A stretch of DNA of 64,000 nt from positions 4,960,001 through 5,024,000 of the forward strand of contig NZ_CP136136.1 of assembly GCF_038024875.1 (NCBI RefSeq), given 5' to 3'. The notes beneath the pieces were generated by a model. That model saw only the letters and a program-made list of their open reading frames with translations, was not told where the DNA came from and ran no database searches. This document shows positions 1 to 9,470 of this stretch, in pieces. A program made the position numbers and the translations under genes. Each line of letters starts with the position of its first letter. Within the stretch, counting starts at the first letter, position 1. The stretch comes from Gordonia rubripertincta (lineage in GTDB: Bacteria; Actinomycetota; Actinomycetes; Mycobacteriales; Mycobacteriaceae).

Positions 1-420
1 CGCATCGCCCCCGAGTGGGGGTTCCCGCAGGTCCGACGCGCCGCGCTCGCCTTCGCGCGAGAGGTCGAGCGTCGCGCTCCGAAGGACGTCACGACGACGT
101 GGTGGCGCAAGGACCGCGACCCGGCGGCCGTGTTCGTCGACTACAACCAGAACACTCGCGACCACACCATGGCGTCGGCTTACTCGGTGCGCGGCAACCA
201 GCGCGCGACGGTGTCCACGCCGATCCGCTGGAACGAGATCGACGACATCGAACCCGACGATTTCACCATCGCCACCGTGCCCGCGCGGTTCGCCGACCTC
301 GGGGATCTGCACGCCGAGATCGACGACGTCGCGTACCGACTCGACACACTGCTCGAATGGGCCGATCGCGAGGAGATCGGTGAGGACGAGGACGAGACGG
401 TCGACCTCGACGAGGCCTGA
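1..420 (+). CDS. LigD-type polymerase-domain protein (3' end only)
   Basis: The window opens inside this gene; reading frame 1 is open from base 1 to the TGA at 418-420. The visible 139 residues contain W-W-R-K-D-R-D followed by VFVDYNQN, then ASAYSVR and VSTPIRW, which are hallmarks of the C-terminal part of the archaeo-eukaryotic-primase-like polymerase domain found in bacterial LigD and in stand-alone PrimPol proteins. The acidic tail (EDEDETVDLDEA) ends the protein without a following ligase domain, so this is probably a stand-alone polymerase-domain protein used in end joining or gap filling. The N-terminal catalytic part is outside the window. Good family confidence; exact paralogue unknown. 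Confidence 0.85.
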   Translation, partial: RIAPEWGFPQVRRAALAFAREVERRAPKDVTTTWWRKDRDPAAVFVDYNQNTRDHTMASAYSVRGNQRATVSTPIRWNEIDDIEPDDFTIATVPARFADLGDLHAEIDDVAYRLDTLLEWADREEIGEDEDETVDLDEA

Positions 421-424
421 GGCC

Positions 425-1249
425 CTAGAGCGTGATCTCCGGCGGCGTCTGATCGCCGAGGGTACGGAAGTACTCGTCGGAGCCGGGGAAGCCGAGTCCG
501 GCGAGCCCGGCGCCCGGGGTGGTGTTCGGCAGGATGCACTCGATGGACCGCTCGGCGGCGAGCAGCTCCTCGACGCTCGGGAAGCCGCTGACGTAGTGCA
601 GCTGCGCCCAGGTCGGCGGCATCAGGAAGTGCTTGCCGCCGGCCCAGGTGTCGATCGCGAGGCGGGCGTTGACCCAGCGCGCCACCTCGGCCTCGGTGGT
701 CTCGGCGTCGGCCTTCTGGCCCTCCGGCATGGCGGCGAGGAAGAAACGGGTGTCGTAGCGCCGCTTCTCGTTGACCGGGGTGATCCAGTGCGCGAGGGGA
801 CTCAGCAGATCGGCGCGCAGGGTGAGGCCGCGCGCGGTGAGGAACTCGGCAAAGGACAGCGACTTCTCGACGAGCCGCTGCCGGTCGTCGGCGAGGGCCC
901 CCGGGTCGGCGAAGGCACCGTCGTCGGTGGTCGCGAGCAGGACGCCGCATTCCTCGAAGGTCTCGCGGACGGCCGCGCACACGAGCGCCTGGGCGAGCTC
1001 TTCATCGGTGTTGAACTGCTCGGCCCACCACGCCGGGTCCGGCCCGGTCCAGGCCACGTGGGCGCCGGCGTCGCGCTTGTCGACGCCGCCACCCGGGAAC
1101 ACGGTCATGCCACCGGCGAAGGCCATCTGCTTCACCCGACGCTGCAGGAACACCTCGATGCCGTCCGCGGAGTCACGGACCAGGACGACCGTCGCGGCGT
1201 CGCGGATCGGTGCGGACACGACCTCGGGTCCCTGATCGGTGGATGTCAT
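425..1249 (-). CDS. Nudix hydrolase, NUDT7/NUDT19-like
   Basis: 274 residues. The Nudix signature is split: FPGGGVDKRD (about residues 51-60) and, about 35 residues later, AAVRETFEECGVLL, supplying the R-E-x-x-E-E-x-G helix. An insertion between the two halves is typical of NUDT19/NUDT7-like proteins, many of which cleave CoA-type diphosphates; the substrate here is inferred only by family. Its ATG overlaps the TGA of the upstream ABC ATPase gene by one base (TGATG), so the two are translationally coupled. In M. tuberculosis the matching pair is Rv3040c-Rv3041c, also next to serB2. No unusual features. Confidence 0.88.
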   Translation of the reverse strand: MTSTDQGPEVVSAPIRDAATVVLVRDSADGIEVFLQRRVKQMAFAGGMTVFPGGGVDKRDAGAHVAWTGPDPAWWAEQFNTDEELAQALVCAAVRETFEECGVLLATTDDGAFADPGALADDRQRLVEKSLSFAEFLTARGLTLRADLLSPLAHWITPVNEKRRYDTRFFLAAMPEGQKADAETTEAEVARWVNARLAIDTWAGGKHFLMPPTWAQLHYVSGFPSVEELLAAERSIECILPNTTPGAGLAGLGFPGSDEYFRTLGDQTPPEITL

Positions 1250-2082
1250 CAGTTGCCTCCTGCTCGACGGTGACCGCCCGCGCGGCGACGGCGTCGAGCG
1301 AAGTACCGGCCGTCGACCTTGTCGAGGATGATCTGCTGCCGGAAGGCGGCCGTCAGGTTCTCGCTGGTCATGACCTCTTCGAGGAGGCCCTGAGCCACGA
1401 CGCCGCCCTCGGACAGGATCAGCGCGTGCGTGAACCCCTCCGGGATCTCTTCCACATGATGGGTGATCAGCACGATGGCGGGGGCGTCGGGGTCGGCGGC
1501 GAGGGTGGCGAGACGGTCGACGAGCTCTTCCCGGCCGCCGAGGTCGAGACCGGCGGCGGGTTCATCGAGCAGCAGCAGTTCGGGGTCGGTCATCAGCGCG
1601 CGGGAGATGATCACGCGCTTGCGCTCACCCTCCGACAAGGTGCCGAAGGTGCGGTCGGCGAGATGCTCGGCACCCATCGACTCCAGCGATTCGACGGCCT
1701 GGTCGCGGTCCATGTCGTCGTAGGCCTCGCGCCAGCGACCCAGGACCGCGTAGCCGGCGGAGATGACGACGTCGCTGACGACCTCGTGGTCGGGCACCCG
1801 GTCGACCAGGGCGGGACTGGCGACGCCGATCCGCGTCGCGAGCTCGCGGATCTCAATCCGGCCGAGCTTCTCGTTGAGCACGAACGCGGTGCCCGAAGTC
1901 GGATGAATTTCTGCCCCCGCGAGCCGCAGCAGGGTGGTCTTACCGGCACCGTTGGGGCCGATGATGACCCAGCGTTCGTCCAGTTCGACCTGCCAGGACA
2001 GCGGGCCGACCAGCGTCTTGCCGCCACGGACGATCGCGACGTCGCGGAAGTCGATCAAGAGGTCGGGATCGGATTCGGTCAC
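1249..2082 (-). CDS. ABC transporter ATP-binding protein
   Basis: 277 residues with a single nucleotide-binding domain: Walker A GPNGAGKTT (about 38-46), signature LSEGERKR, Walker B LLLLDEP and H-loop ITHH. The protein ends in an Arg/Gly-rich tail (RRRRRAGGHRRAGGN). No permease or binding protein gene is adjacent, as is also true for the mycobacterial counterpart (Rv3041c), so this may be a soluble ATPase of the ModF/YlmA kind; the substrate cannot be told. The GTG start is preceded by AGGGG. The stop overlaps the Nudix start. Confidence 0.88.
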   Translation of the reverse strand: MTESDPDLLIDFRDVAIVRGGKTLVGPLSWQVELDERWVIIGPNGAGKTTLLRLAGAEIHPTSGTAFVLNEKLGRIEIRELATRIGVASPALVDRVPDHEVVSDVVISAGYAVLGRWREAYDDMDRDQAVESLESMGAEHLADRTFGTLSEGERKRVIISRALMTDPELLLLDEPAAGLDLGGREELVDRLATLAADPDAPAIVLITHHVEEIPEGFTHALILSEGGVVAQGLLEEVMTSENLTAAFRQQIILDKVDGRYFARRRRRAGGHRRAGGN

Positions 2083-2200
2083 GACCCCTATCCTGCCTCA
2101 CGCCCTCTCGTTCGACCGGATCGGATCAGTCGTGTCGGAGGTAGCCGTGGCGGCCGTCGCGGACACGGCACGGGAATACCCCGGCAGGTCCGCCGGGTTG

Positions 2201-3214
2201 ATGGACTACGTGACCGCTCAACATCTGCCTCTGTCCATCCTGGATCTCGCCACCGTCGGCCGCGACGAGACCGTCGCGGAAAGCCTCGCCGCCAGTGTCG
2301 ATCTCGCGCAGCACGCGGAGAAGTGGGGATACAAGCGGATCTGGTACGCCGAGCACCACAACATGTCGGCGATCGCGTCGTCGGCGCCTGCCGTGCTCAT
2401 CGCGCACATCGCCGCCCACACCTCGACCATCCGCCTGGGTGCCGGCGGCGTCATGCTGCCCAACCACGCCCCGCTCACCATTGCCGAGCAGTTCGGCACC
2501 CTCGCCGAACTCCATCCCGGCCGCATCGATCTCGGGCTCGGCCGCGCCCCGGGCAGCGACCAGCAGACCTTTCAGGCCCTGCGTCGTACGCACGCCTCGG
2601 CCGAGCGCTTCCCGCACGACGTTCTCGAACTGCAGGCGTTCCTCGGCGACGAATCCCGCATCGAGGGAGTCCGCGCGACCCCGGGCGCCGGAACCCACGT
2701 ACCTCTCTACATCCTCGGCTCGTCGCTGTTCGGCGCGCAGCTCGCCGCGGCCCTCGGACTCCCCTACGCCTTCGCGTCCCACTTCGCACCGCAGGCCCTC
2801 ACACAGGCCGTCGAGTTGTACCGCCGCGAGTTCCGGCCGTCTGAGGTCCTCGCCGAGCCCTACGTGATCGCCGGAGTCGGCGTCATCGCCGACGACGATC
2901 CGGAGGTCGCCCGGCAACAACTGCAGATCGCCCGGCGCCAGCGTGTCTCGCTGCTCTACGGCCGGGGCCGCACCTTCACCGACGAGGAAGCCGACGCCGT
3001 GCTGTCGATGCCTCAGGGTCGGCAGATCGACGAGATGCTCACCTACGCCGGTGTCGGAACGCCCGACGAGGTGCGGCAGTACCTGAGCTGGTTCGCCGGA
3101 CATGGCGATGCCGACGAGCTGATCGTCGCGTCGCTGGCGCCGAGCCGCGACGTGTGGCTGAGCACCCTGGGCCACCTCGCTCCGGCGAATTCGCCGGTGG
3201 CCGTGGGCAGTTGA
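2201..3214 (+). CDS. LLM-class flavin-dependent oxidoreductase (MsnO8-like)
   Basis: About 337 residues. LPLSILDLATVGRDE near the N-terminus, WYAEHHNM, RLGAGGVMLPNH and LGLGRAPGSD are typical of the luciferase-like monooxygenase family, MsnO8 subgroup, which use reduced FMN (or F420 in some relatives). The frame stays open far upstream, but conservation starts at LSILDLA, so I use the ATG at 2201; GTG at 2210 is also possible. Transcribed divergently from the ABC/Nudix pair. The substrate is unknown. Confidence 0.85.
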   Translation: MDYVTAQHLPLSILDLATVGRDETVAESLAASVDLAQHAEKWGYKRIWYAEHHNMSAIASSAPAVLIAHIAAHTSTIRLGAGGVMLPNHAPLTIAEQFGTLAELHPGRIDLGLGRAPGSDQQTFQALRRTHASAERFPHDVLELQAFLGDESRIEGVRATPGAGTHVPLYILGSSLFGAQLAAALGLPYAFASHFAPQALTQAVELYRREFRPSEVLAEPYVIAGVGVIADDDPEVARQQLQIARRQRVSLLYGRGRTFTDEEADAVLSMPQGRQIDEMLTYAGVGTPDEVRQYLSWFAGHGDADELIVASLAPSRDVWLSTLGHLAPANSPVAVGS

Positions 3215-3229
3215 TCCGCAGCGAGGGCG

Positions 3230-3682
3230 TCAGTCCTCGAGCCGGAAGTCCGCGAAGTCGAAGCCGGGTACCACGATGCAGCTGACCAGGGCCGCCTCGT
3301 CGCCGACGGGGCGCGCACGCTGCCACACGCCCGGAGGCACCAACGCCTGCGGCCGATTCCCGGCCTCGATGTCGGGCCCGACGATGATCGGGGTCGGATC
3401 GCCGGGCGCATCGCCGTCGCCGCCGAGGTCGAGCTGCACCGGCGCCCCGCGATGGTGCAGCCAGATCTCGGAACCGCGAACGGTGTGCCAGGCGGACTGT
3501 TCGCCGGGCATCAGGACGAAGTAGATGGCTGTTCCGGCAGTCCGCTCACCGGTGTAACCAGCGGGAAGCACGAACTCCGGCAGACCGACCTCACTGCGCC
3601 AGGTCTCGCGAAACCATCCCCCCTCGGGATGCGGTCGGAGGTCGAGGTTTTTCGCCCAGTCGGGTAGTTCGGTGGCGCTCAT
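3230..3682 (-). CDS. cupin-fold DUF985 protein
   Basis: 150 residues. LRPHPEGGWFRETWRS, then TAIYFVLMPGEQSAWHTV and SEIWLHHRGAPVQL, with VPPGVWQRARP near the end, match the cupin_5/DUF985 family. These are small double-stranded beta-helix proteins whose reaction is mostly unknown; some yeast and bacterial members bind small ligands in the barrel. Convergent with the luciferase-like gene and followed, 15 bases upstream in its own direction, by the PTH2-like gene. Function not assigned. Confidence 0.85.
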   Translation of the reverse strand: MSATELPDWAKNLDLRPHPEGGWFRETWRSEVGLPEFVLPAGYTGERTAGTAIYFVLMPGEQSAWHTVRGSEIWLHHRGAPVQLDLGGDGDAPGDPTPIIVGPDIEAGNRPQALVPPGVWQRARPVGDEAALVSCIVVPGFDFADFRLED

Positions 3683-3701
3683 CTGCTCCCCTGTCTCGTG
3701 A

Positions 3702-4478
3702 TCAGTTCCCGACGACCTCGGCGATGACGGTGACCGAACCGGGCGCTATCTCGGTGAACCCGGCATCACGGACCGCGATCGCGGACCCGGCGGCATCGGC
3801 GTCGAGCAGGTCCCGCCATTGTTCGGGGGCGGCCTCACGCACCGCCAGCGGACACTCGTCGAGCCGCCACCGGATCGTCTCCTCGGCGGTCAGCAGTTTC
3901 GCGGCGAGCATCGAGGCGTGGCCGACCTGTGCGGCAAGTTTGCCGACGGTCATATCGAGTCCGGGATTGGTCCACAGCACGACGCCGTGATCAGGCTTCT
4001 CCATCGGGAGTTCGCCGTCGACCTCGGTGCCGCCGATCTGCAGCTTCTTGACCCGACGGTCCAGATCGCCGACGCGGCCGGGTACGAACGCGCGCGCCTC
4101 GGCGCCACCCTCGGTCGCGGTCACACCCCACACCTCTTGCGCTGCAGCCCATTGCGCTCCACGCGCACGGCGGGCGATCTTGCGGATCCGCGCGTTGCAC
4201 CAGTCGTCCATCGCCTTCGCCCACGGCCCGTCACCGGCTGCGCGGTCGTCGAGACACAGCAGCGCGACGGCCCGTGCCGCCGCGGTCAACAGGTCGGTGC
4301 GATCCGGCGGATCGGACTTCTCGATGCGCAACACCATCGCCATCGCCAGGACGTCGGCCGGATCCTCGGGATCCCCACCGCCACCGACATATCCGACGAG
4401 GCGTCGATGGTTCGCCACGACCGCATCGGGGGTGACGGGCAAGCCCGTCACGTCGTCGCTGTCCGTCGTGTCCGACAC
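3702..4478 (-). CDS. PTH2-family peptidyl-tRNA hydrolase-like protein
   Basis: 258 residues from a GTG start one base after the serB stop. The C-terminal half carries the PTH2 signature: VLWTNPGLDMTVGKLAAQVGHASMLAA (quoted in two parts: MTVGKLAAQ and VGHASMLAA), followed by GSAIAVRDAGFTEIAPGS. The N-terminal half, about 120 residues, is charged and helical with no recognised domain, making the protein longer than archaeal/eukaryotic PTH2 (about 120 residues). Bacteria normally rely on the unrelated Pth, so its cellular role is unclear. Tight spacing suggests co-transcription with serB. Confidence 0.75.
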   Translation of the reverse strand: MSDTTDSDDVTGLPVTPDAVVANHRRLVGYVGGGGDPEDPADVLAMAMVLRIEKSDPPDRTDLLTAAARAVALLCLDDRAAGDGPWAKAMDDWCNARIRKIARRARGAQWAAAQEVWGVTATEGGAEARAFVPGRVGDLDRRVKKLQIGGTEVDGELPMEKPDHGVVLWTNPGLDMTVGKLAAQVGHASMLAAKLLTAEETIRWRLDECPLAVREAAPEQWRDLLDADAAGSAIAVRDAGFTEIAPGSVTVIAEVVGN

Positions 4479-4479
4479 G

Positions 4480-5721
4480 TCAGCCGAGCGGGACCCGCCG
4501 GTACACGCCGTCGGCAGCGTCCGCGGCCTCGATCTCGTCGCGCGAGACGCCGAGAATGAACAGCACGGCGTCGAGGAACGGATGGTTGAGCGTGGCGTCG
4601 GCGACCTCCCGCAGCGCGGGCTTCGCGTTGAAGGCGATGCCGAGTCCGGCAACGCTGAGCATGTCGATGTCGTTGGCACCATCGCCGACGGCGATCGTCT
4701 GCTCCATCGGCACCCCGACCTGGTCGGCGAAGGAACGCAGCGCACGCGCCTTGCCGGTCCGGTCGACGACCTCACCGATCACGCGTCCGGTCAATTTACC
4801 GTCGATGATCTCGAGGGTGTTGGCGCGCACGAAGTCGAGTTCGAGTTCGTGTGCCAGACCGTCGATGACCTGACGGAAACCGCCCGACACCAGGCCACAG
4901 TGGAAACCGAGCCGGTGCAGCGTACGAATGGTGGTGCGGGCGCCCGGTGTGAGCTGCAGCGACTTCGCGACGTCGTCGATGACCCCGGCGTCGAGCCCGG
5001 CGAGGGCAGCGACGCGCTGATGGAGCGACTGTTCGAAGTCGAGTTCGCCGCGCATCGCGGCTTCGGTGACCGCTGCCACCTCGGCCTCGCGGCCGGCCTT
5101 CGCGGCGAGCATCTCGATGACCTCACCCTGGATCAGGGTGGAGTCGACGTCGAAGACGATGAGGCGCTTGGCACGCCGGGCCAGACCACCACGTTCGACG
5201 GCGATGTCGACCGAATGCTTGGCGGCGACCTCGGCGAGACCCTTGCGCAAAGCGGCGTCGGCAGCGACCCCGCCGCGCCCGGCCACGCTGACCATCAGTT
5301 CGAGGCCGGTGAGCGGGTAGTCGGCGATACCGCGGATCGAGTCGATGTTGCCGCCCTGGCCGGCCAGCTTCGCGGCGACCGCACTGAAAGCAGTCGCCGT
5401 GACCGGGCTGCCGAGGATCACCACGGCATGCGATGAGGTCGTGCGGCTACCGGAGTCGACACCGATCTCCACCCGCACGTCGAAGCCGATCGAGGCCATC
5501 GCCTGCTCGACGATCTCCTGCAACGTCTCGGGGTCGCCGTTCGCGGAGACGAGCACGCCGAGTGTCAGCTGACCGCGGATGACCACCTGCTCGACGTCGA
5601 GCAGGGCAACGGCCTGACCGGCCAGGGCACCCATGAGAACAGAGGTGACACCTGGCCGGTCGGGACCGGTGACAGTGAAGAGAACGGTCGTACCGGTAGT
5701 GCCTGTTGAGTCGTTGCCCAC
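4480..5721 (-). CDS. serB: phosphoserine phosphatase SerB2
   Basis: 413 residues. Two ACT-like modules fill the N-terminus (LFTVTGPDRPGVTSVLM at about 14-30, then AVVILGSPVTATAF), followed by a HAD phosphatase domain: FDVDSTLIQGE (about 187-197, nucleophile motif DxDxT), LVSGGFR, and GDGANDIDML near the C-terminus. It hydrolyses O-phosphoserine in the last step of serine synthesis; the ACT domains suggest serine feedback. Start is GTG at 5721, four bases after the ctaD stop, so it probably shares a transcript with ctaD. Same order as Rv3042c-Rv3043c. Confidence 0.95.
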   Translation of the reverse strand: MGNDSTGTTGTTVLFTVTGPDRPGVTSVLMGALAGQAVALLDVEQVVIRGQLTLGVLVSANGDPETLQEIVEQAMASIGFDVRVEIGVDSGSRTTSSHAVVILGSPVTATAFSAVAAKLAGQGGNIDSIRGIADYPLTGLELMVSVAGRGGVAADAALRKGLAEVAAKHSVDIAVERGGLARRAKRLIVFDVDSTLIQGEVIEMLAAKAGREAEVAAVTEAAMRGELDFEQSLHQRVAALAGLDAGVIDDVAKSLQLTPGARTTIRTLHRLGFHCGLVSGGFRQVIDGLAHELELDFVRANTLEIIDGKLTGRVIGEVVDRTGKARALRSFADQVGVPMEQTIAVGDGANDIDMLSVAGLGIAFNAKPALREVADATLNHPFLDAVLFILGVSRDEIEAADAADGVYRRVPLG

Positions 5722-5724
5722 CGG

Positions 5725-7509
5725 TCAGCGCGGATCGGGATCCGGCGACCCCTCATGCGATCCGACGGTGAACGGCTCGCGGCGAGCCTCCTCCATCTGG
5801 CGATCCTTGCCCGCCTCGTGACCCGGGCCGACATGAGCCTCGGCACGCATCCGCTCGATCATGTGCGGATAATGCAGCTCGAAGGCCGGACGCTCCGAAC
5901 GGATACGGGGCAGCTCGGTGAAGTTGTGACGCGGCGGCGGCGACGAGGTCGCCCACTCCAGCGAGTTGCCGAACCCCCACGGATCGTCGACGGTCACGAC
6001 CTCGCCGTAGCGGTAGCTGCGGAAGACGTTCCACAGGAACGGCAGGGTCGACAGGCCGAGGATGAACGCACCGACGGTCGAGATGGTGTTCAGCGTGGTG
6101 AAGCCATCCGAAGGCAGGTAGTCGGCGTAACGACGCGGCATGCCCTCGTTGCCCAGCCAGTGCTGCACCAGGAACGTCATGTGGAAACCGATGAACGTCA
6201 GCCAGAAATGGATCTTGCCGAGGCGCTCGTCGAGCATACGTCCGGTCATCTTCGGGAACCAGAAGTAGATGCCGGCGTAGGTGGCGAACACGATGGTTCC
6301 GAAGAGCACGTAGTGGAAGTGCGCGACCACGAAGTAGCTGTCGGACAGGTGGAAGTCCAGCGGCGGGCTCGCGAGCAGAACACCGGTCAGTCCACCGAAG
6401 AGGAAGGTCACGATGAAGCCGACCGAGAACAGCATCGGCGTCTCGAACGTGATGTGACCTCGCCACATCGTTCCGATCCAGTTGAAGAACTTCACGCCGG
6501 TCGGAACCGCGATGAGGAACGTCATGAAGGAGAAGAACGGCAGCAGCACGGCGCCGGTGACATACATGTGGTGCGCCCACACGGCGGCCGACAGGGCGGC
6601 GATCGCGAGGGTCGCGTAGATCAGGCCGGAGTAACCGAAGATCGGCTTACGCGAGAAGACCGGGAAGACCTCCGAGACGATGCCGAAGAACGGCAGCGCG
6701 ATGACGTACACCTCGGGGTGTCCGAAGAACCAGAACAGGTGCTGCCACAGGATGACGCCACCGTTGGCCGGGTCGTAGATGTGGGCGCCGAACTGGCGGT
6801 CGACCTCGAGGCCCATCAGGGCGGCGGTCAGCAGCGGGAAGATCAGCAGGATGAGCACGCTGGTCACCAGGATGTTCCAGGTGAAGATCGGCATGCGGAA
6901 CATCGTCATACCGGGTGCACGGAGGCAGACCACGGTGGTGATCATGTTGACGGCACCGAGGATGGTGCCCAGACCTGACACACCCAGACCCATGATCCAC
7001 AGGTCGGCGCCGAGGCCGGGGCTGTGCACGGCATCGGTCAGCGGCGTGTACGCCGTCCAACCGAAGTCGGCAGCGCCGCCCGGGGTGATGAAGCCGGCGA
7101 TGGCGATGGTCGAACCGAAGACGAACAGCCAGAAGCCGAGTGCGTTCAGTCGCGGGAACGCGACGTCGGGCGAACCGATCTGCAGCGGCAACACGAAGTT
7201 GGCGAAGCCGATGACGATCGGGGTCGCGTACATCAGCAGCATCACGGTGCCGTGCATCGTGAAGAGCTGGTTGAACTGTTCCGTGGACAGGAACTGCATG
7301 CCCGGATGCGCGAGCTCACCACGCATCAGCAGCGCCATGAGGCCGCCGATGAGGAAGAACGCGAAACATGCAGTGATGTACATCATGCCGATCAGCTTGT
7401 GATCGGTCGTCGTCAACAGCTTGTAGATGAACGAACCCTTGGGCTGATAGCGCTCCGGGAATGGTCGCACTGGAGCCACTTGCGTGGTGGGTTGGTCTAC
7501 CGCGGTCAC
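5725..7509 (-). CDS. ctaD: cytochrome c oxidase subunit I
   Basis: 594 residues, the usual length of actinobacterial CtaD. The start is GTG at 7509, preceded by GAGGAG six bases away; the encoded TTTDHKLIGMMY lies at about 33-44. The haem-copper core is present: HGTVMLLMYATP (haem a ligand region), WQHLFWFFGHPEVYVIALP (the cross-linked His-Glu-Tyr loop), HHMYVTGA and HFHYVLFGT. It is the catalytic membrane subunit of the aa3 oxidase, working with ctaC/ctaE and the bc1 complex, which are not in this window. Transcribed away from fecB. Confidence 0.97.
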   Translation of the reverse strand: MTAVDQPTTQVAPVRPFPERYQPKGSFIYKLLTTTDHKLIGMMYITACFAFFLIGGLMALLMRGELAHPGMQFLSTEQFNQLFTMHGTVMLLMYATPIVIGFANFVLPLQIGSPDVAFPRLNALGFWLFVFGSTIAIAGFITPGGAADFGWTAYTPLTDAVHSPGLGADLWIMGLGVSGLGTILGAVNMITTVVCLRAPGMTMFRMPIFTWNILVTSVLILLIFPLLTAALMGLEVDRQFGAHIYDPANGGVILWQHLFWFFGHPEVYVIALPFFGIVSEVFPVFSRKPIFGYSGLIYATLAIAALSAAVWAHHMYVTGAVLLPFFSFMTFLIAVPTGVKFFNWIGTMWRGHITFETPMLFSVGFIVTFLFGGLTGVLLASPPLDFHLSDSYFVVAHFHYVLFGTIVFATYAGIYFWFPKMTGRMLDERLGKIHFWLTFIGFHMTFLVQHWLGNEGMPRRYADYLPSDGFTTLNTISTVGAFILGLSTLPFLWNVFRSYRYGEVVTVDDPWGFGNSLEWATSSPPPRHNFTELPRIRSERPAFELHYPHMIERMRAEAHVGPGHEAGKDRQMEEARREPFTVGSHEGSPDPDPR

Positions 7510-7801
7510 AGATCCTCCTCTTGCGCGAGCTCGACGTCGAACCCCTTCGAACGTCGGTCGGCACATGAACACAAACCGAGCGCTGAGTACTGATCCTAAA
7601 CCCTTACCGACGCCTGGGCCGAGCGGGTCCTACGATCTGTCGTATTCGACGCCTGACACACCACATCGGCGGTGCTCAAACCCTTTTCCTCGTCGACGCG
7701 CCGGGTGTTCCGGACACCCTCGGCGACGTCTGCGACCGACGGTCTCGCGGCCCCGTTGAAGCCTACGCTCGACGCCTGAGTGCCGGTGCTAGGTTGGGCG
7801 G
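7510..7801. other. divergent intergenic region, ctaD / fecB
   Basis: About 290 bases without a convincing gene. It must hold the promoters for ctaD (leftward) and the fecB-like gene (rightward). A short inverted repeat GGGTGT...ACACCC sits at 7703-7719. I see no iron box (the TTAGG-type palindrome of IdeR) upstream of fecB. Confidence 0.5.
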
Positions 7802-8825
7802 GTGCAGAGCAGGGGTTACGGGGTCACGGATGTACGTGTTCGTCGTGTGCGGGGCCGCCGGCCCGTCTGGGCGGCGGCGGTCCTCGGCGTGGTCGTCGTC
7901 GCGTCGGCGGCGTGCTCCGGTGACGACCAGTTGACCACCCCCGACGGCTCCCCCATCTCGACGACCGTCACGCGTGTCGCGGAGGTCAACATCGTCTCCC
8001 CCGAGCGTGACTTCTCCAAGACCTGCCTCGCCCCCACGGCTGCCGAATCCCGCACCACCGACGCCGCGAGGATCGTCGTGACCGATCCGACGCTCCTCGA
8101 CGCACTCTGTGCCCTCGGCATCGGCGACAAGGTGACCGCCGTGACCGCCGCTCCCGGTTCGGTGCCCGCTTATCTCGGGCCGCAACTGACCTCCGTACCG
8201 GCGATCGGGACCACCCCCGACGCCGCTGCGGTTGCGAAGGCCGACGCCGACCTCGTCCTCACCACCCCCGAGACCGCCGCGTCGTCGAAGACCTTTCGCG
8301 ATGTGCGCTCGGTGACCATCCCGGCCGGCGACTGGCAGGACCAGTTCCAGGCGGTCGCCGACGCCGTCGGCCGCGGCGAGGCCGGCCGCCAGCGTCTCGC
8401 AGAGTTCACCACCGAGGCCGGCAAAACCGGCAGGCGCATGGATGCCTCACACACCCAGGTGTCGCTGGTCCGGTTCGGCGCGGATTCGGAGACCATCGCC
8501 GGCATGGACACCTTCGCCGGTCAGATCCTCGGCGAGATCGGCGTGCAGCGCCCCGGTCCGCAACGGGTCTCCGACTCCTTCCCCGTCACCTCCGAGAACT
8601 TCCGCGAGGCCGAGGGCGACCTCATCTATGTGAGCTTCGAGGGCGAGAAGGGCCAGGAGCACGGCGAAAAGGTCCTGCTCAGCGACGAGTGGCTGGGCCT
8701 GGGGTGCCTCGATGTGGAAGCGCGTCCTCGCCGTCGACGACGCCGTCTGGTACGACTCGTCCGGCCTCGCCGCCGCCTGGCTGGTCCTCAACGACGTCAA
8801 GGGTTCGCTCGACGGCAACTCCTGA
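7802..8825 (+). pseudogene. fecB: FecB-like iron/siderophore-binding lipoprotein, frameshifted near the end
   Basis: N-terminal export signal with a hydrophobic stretch AAAVLGVVVVASAAC ending in a lipobox-like cysteine (about residue 38), then a type III periplasmic binding fold: AARIVVTDPTLLDALCALG, ADLVLTTPE, GDLIYVSFEG and LLSDEWLGLG. At 8699-8706 (CTGGGGTG) the frame slips: the expected ending, ASMWKRVLAVDDAVWYDSSG to GNS, is in the +1 frame and stops at 8825. One extra G in the GGGG run explains it. Read without correction the frame runs on through the carbonic anhydrase gene, which is not plausible. Corresponds to Rv3044. Real mutation or sequence error cannot be decided here. Confidence 0.8.
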
Positions 8826-8903
8826 GCCGTCCCCACGTCCACTGTTTGGATCAGGCCAGGTCAAACCCTCGCTCCGGACGCCCCGACCCATCACTGTTTG
8901 CGC

Positions 8904-9392
8904 ATGACTGTCACCGATCAGTACCTGGCCAACAACGTCGAATACGCCAAATCCTTCAACGGCCCCCTACCGCTGCCGCCGAGCAAGCACATCGCCATCG
9001 TCGCGTGCATGGACGCCCGCCTCGACGTCTATCGCGCCCTCGGCATCAACGAGGGCGAGGCCCACGTGATCCGCAACGCCGGCGGCGTCGTCACCGCCGA
9101 CGAGATCCGTTCTCTCGCGATCAGCCAGCGACTCCTCGGAACCACCGAGATCGTGCTCATCCACCACACCGACTGCGGCATGCTCACCTTCACCGACGAC
9201 GACTTCAAGCGCGACATCCAGGCGGAGATCGGCCAGAAGCCGGAATGGGCCGCCGAGGCGTTCAGCGACATCGACGAGGACGTACGCCAGTCGCTCAACC
9301 GCATCAAGAACAGCCCGTACATCACCAAGACCAGCTCGCTGCGCGGGTTCGTCTTCGACGTGGCGACCGGTCTCCTCCGCGAGGTCTCCTGA
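8904..9392 (+). CDS. canA: beta-class carbonic anhydrase
   Basis: 162 residues from the ATG at 8904. The zinc-site residues are visible: CMDAR gives Cys35, Asp37 and Arg39, and HHTDCG gives His88 and Cys91. The whole sequence reads like mycobacterial Rv1284/CanA (MTVTDQYLANNVEYA..., KTSSLRGFVFDVATG), a small beta-CA catalysing reversible CO2 hydration. It follows the fecB remnant by 78 bases and ends just before a strong hairpin. Confidence 0.93.
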   Translation: MTVTDQYLANNVEYAKSFNGPLPLPPSKHIAIVACMDARLDVYRALGINEGEAHVIRNAGGVVTADEIRSLAISQRLLGTTEIVLIHHTDCGMLTFTDDDFKRDIQAEIGQKPEWAAEAFSDIDEDVRQSLNRIKNSPYITKTSSLRGFVFDVATGLLREVS

Positions 9393-9416
9393 CCTTTCTG
9401 GTCTGCAGACAGAACC

Positions 9417-9448
9417 GACCGGGCACGCGTATTGCCGCGTGCCCGGTC
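9417..9448. terminator. perfect hairpin between canA and the small convergent gene
   Basis: Thirteen-base perfect inverted repeat, GACCGGGCACGCG at 9417-9429 and its complement at 9436-9448, with a six-base loop. It lies between two convergent genes and can terminate both. No U-tract, as is usual in actinobacteria. Confidence 0.8.
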
Positions 9449-9470
9449 AGTTGGTCTCGTCAGTCCCGAG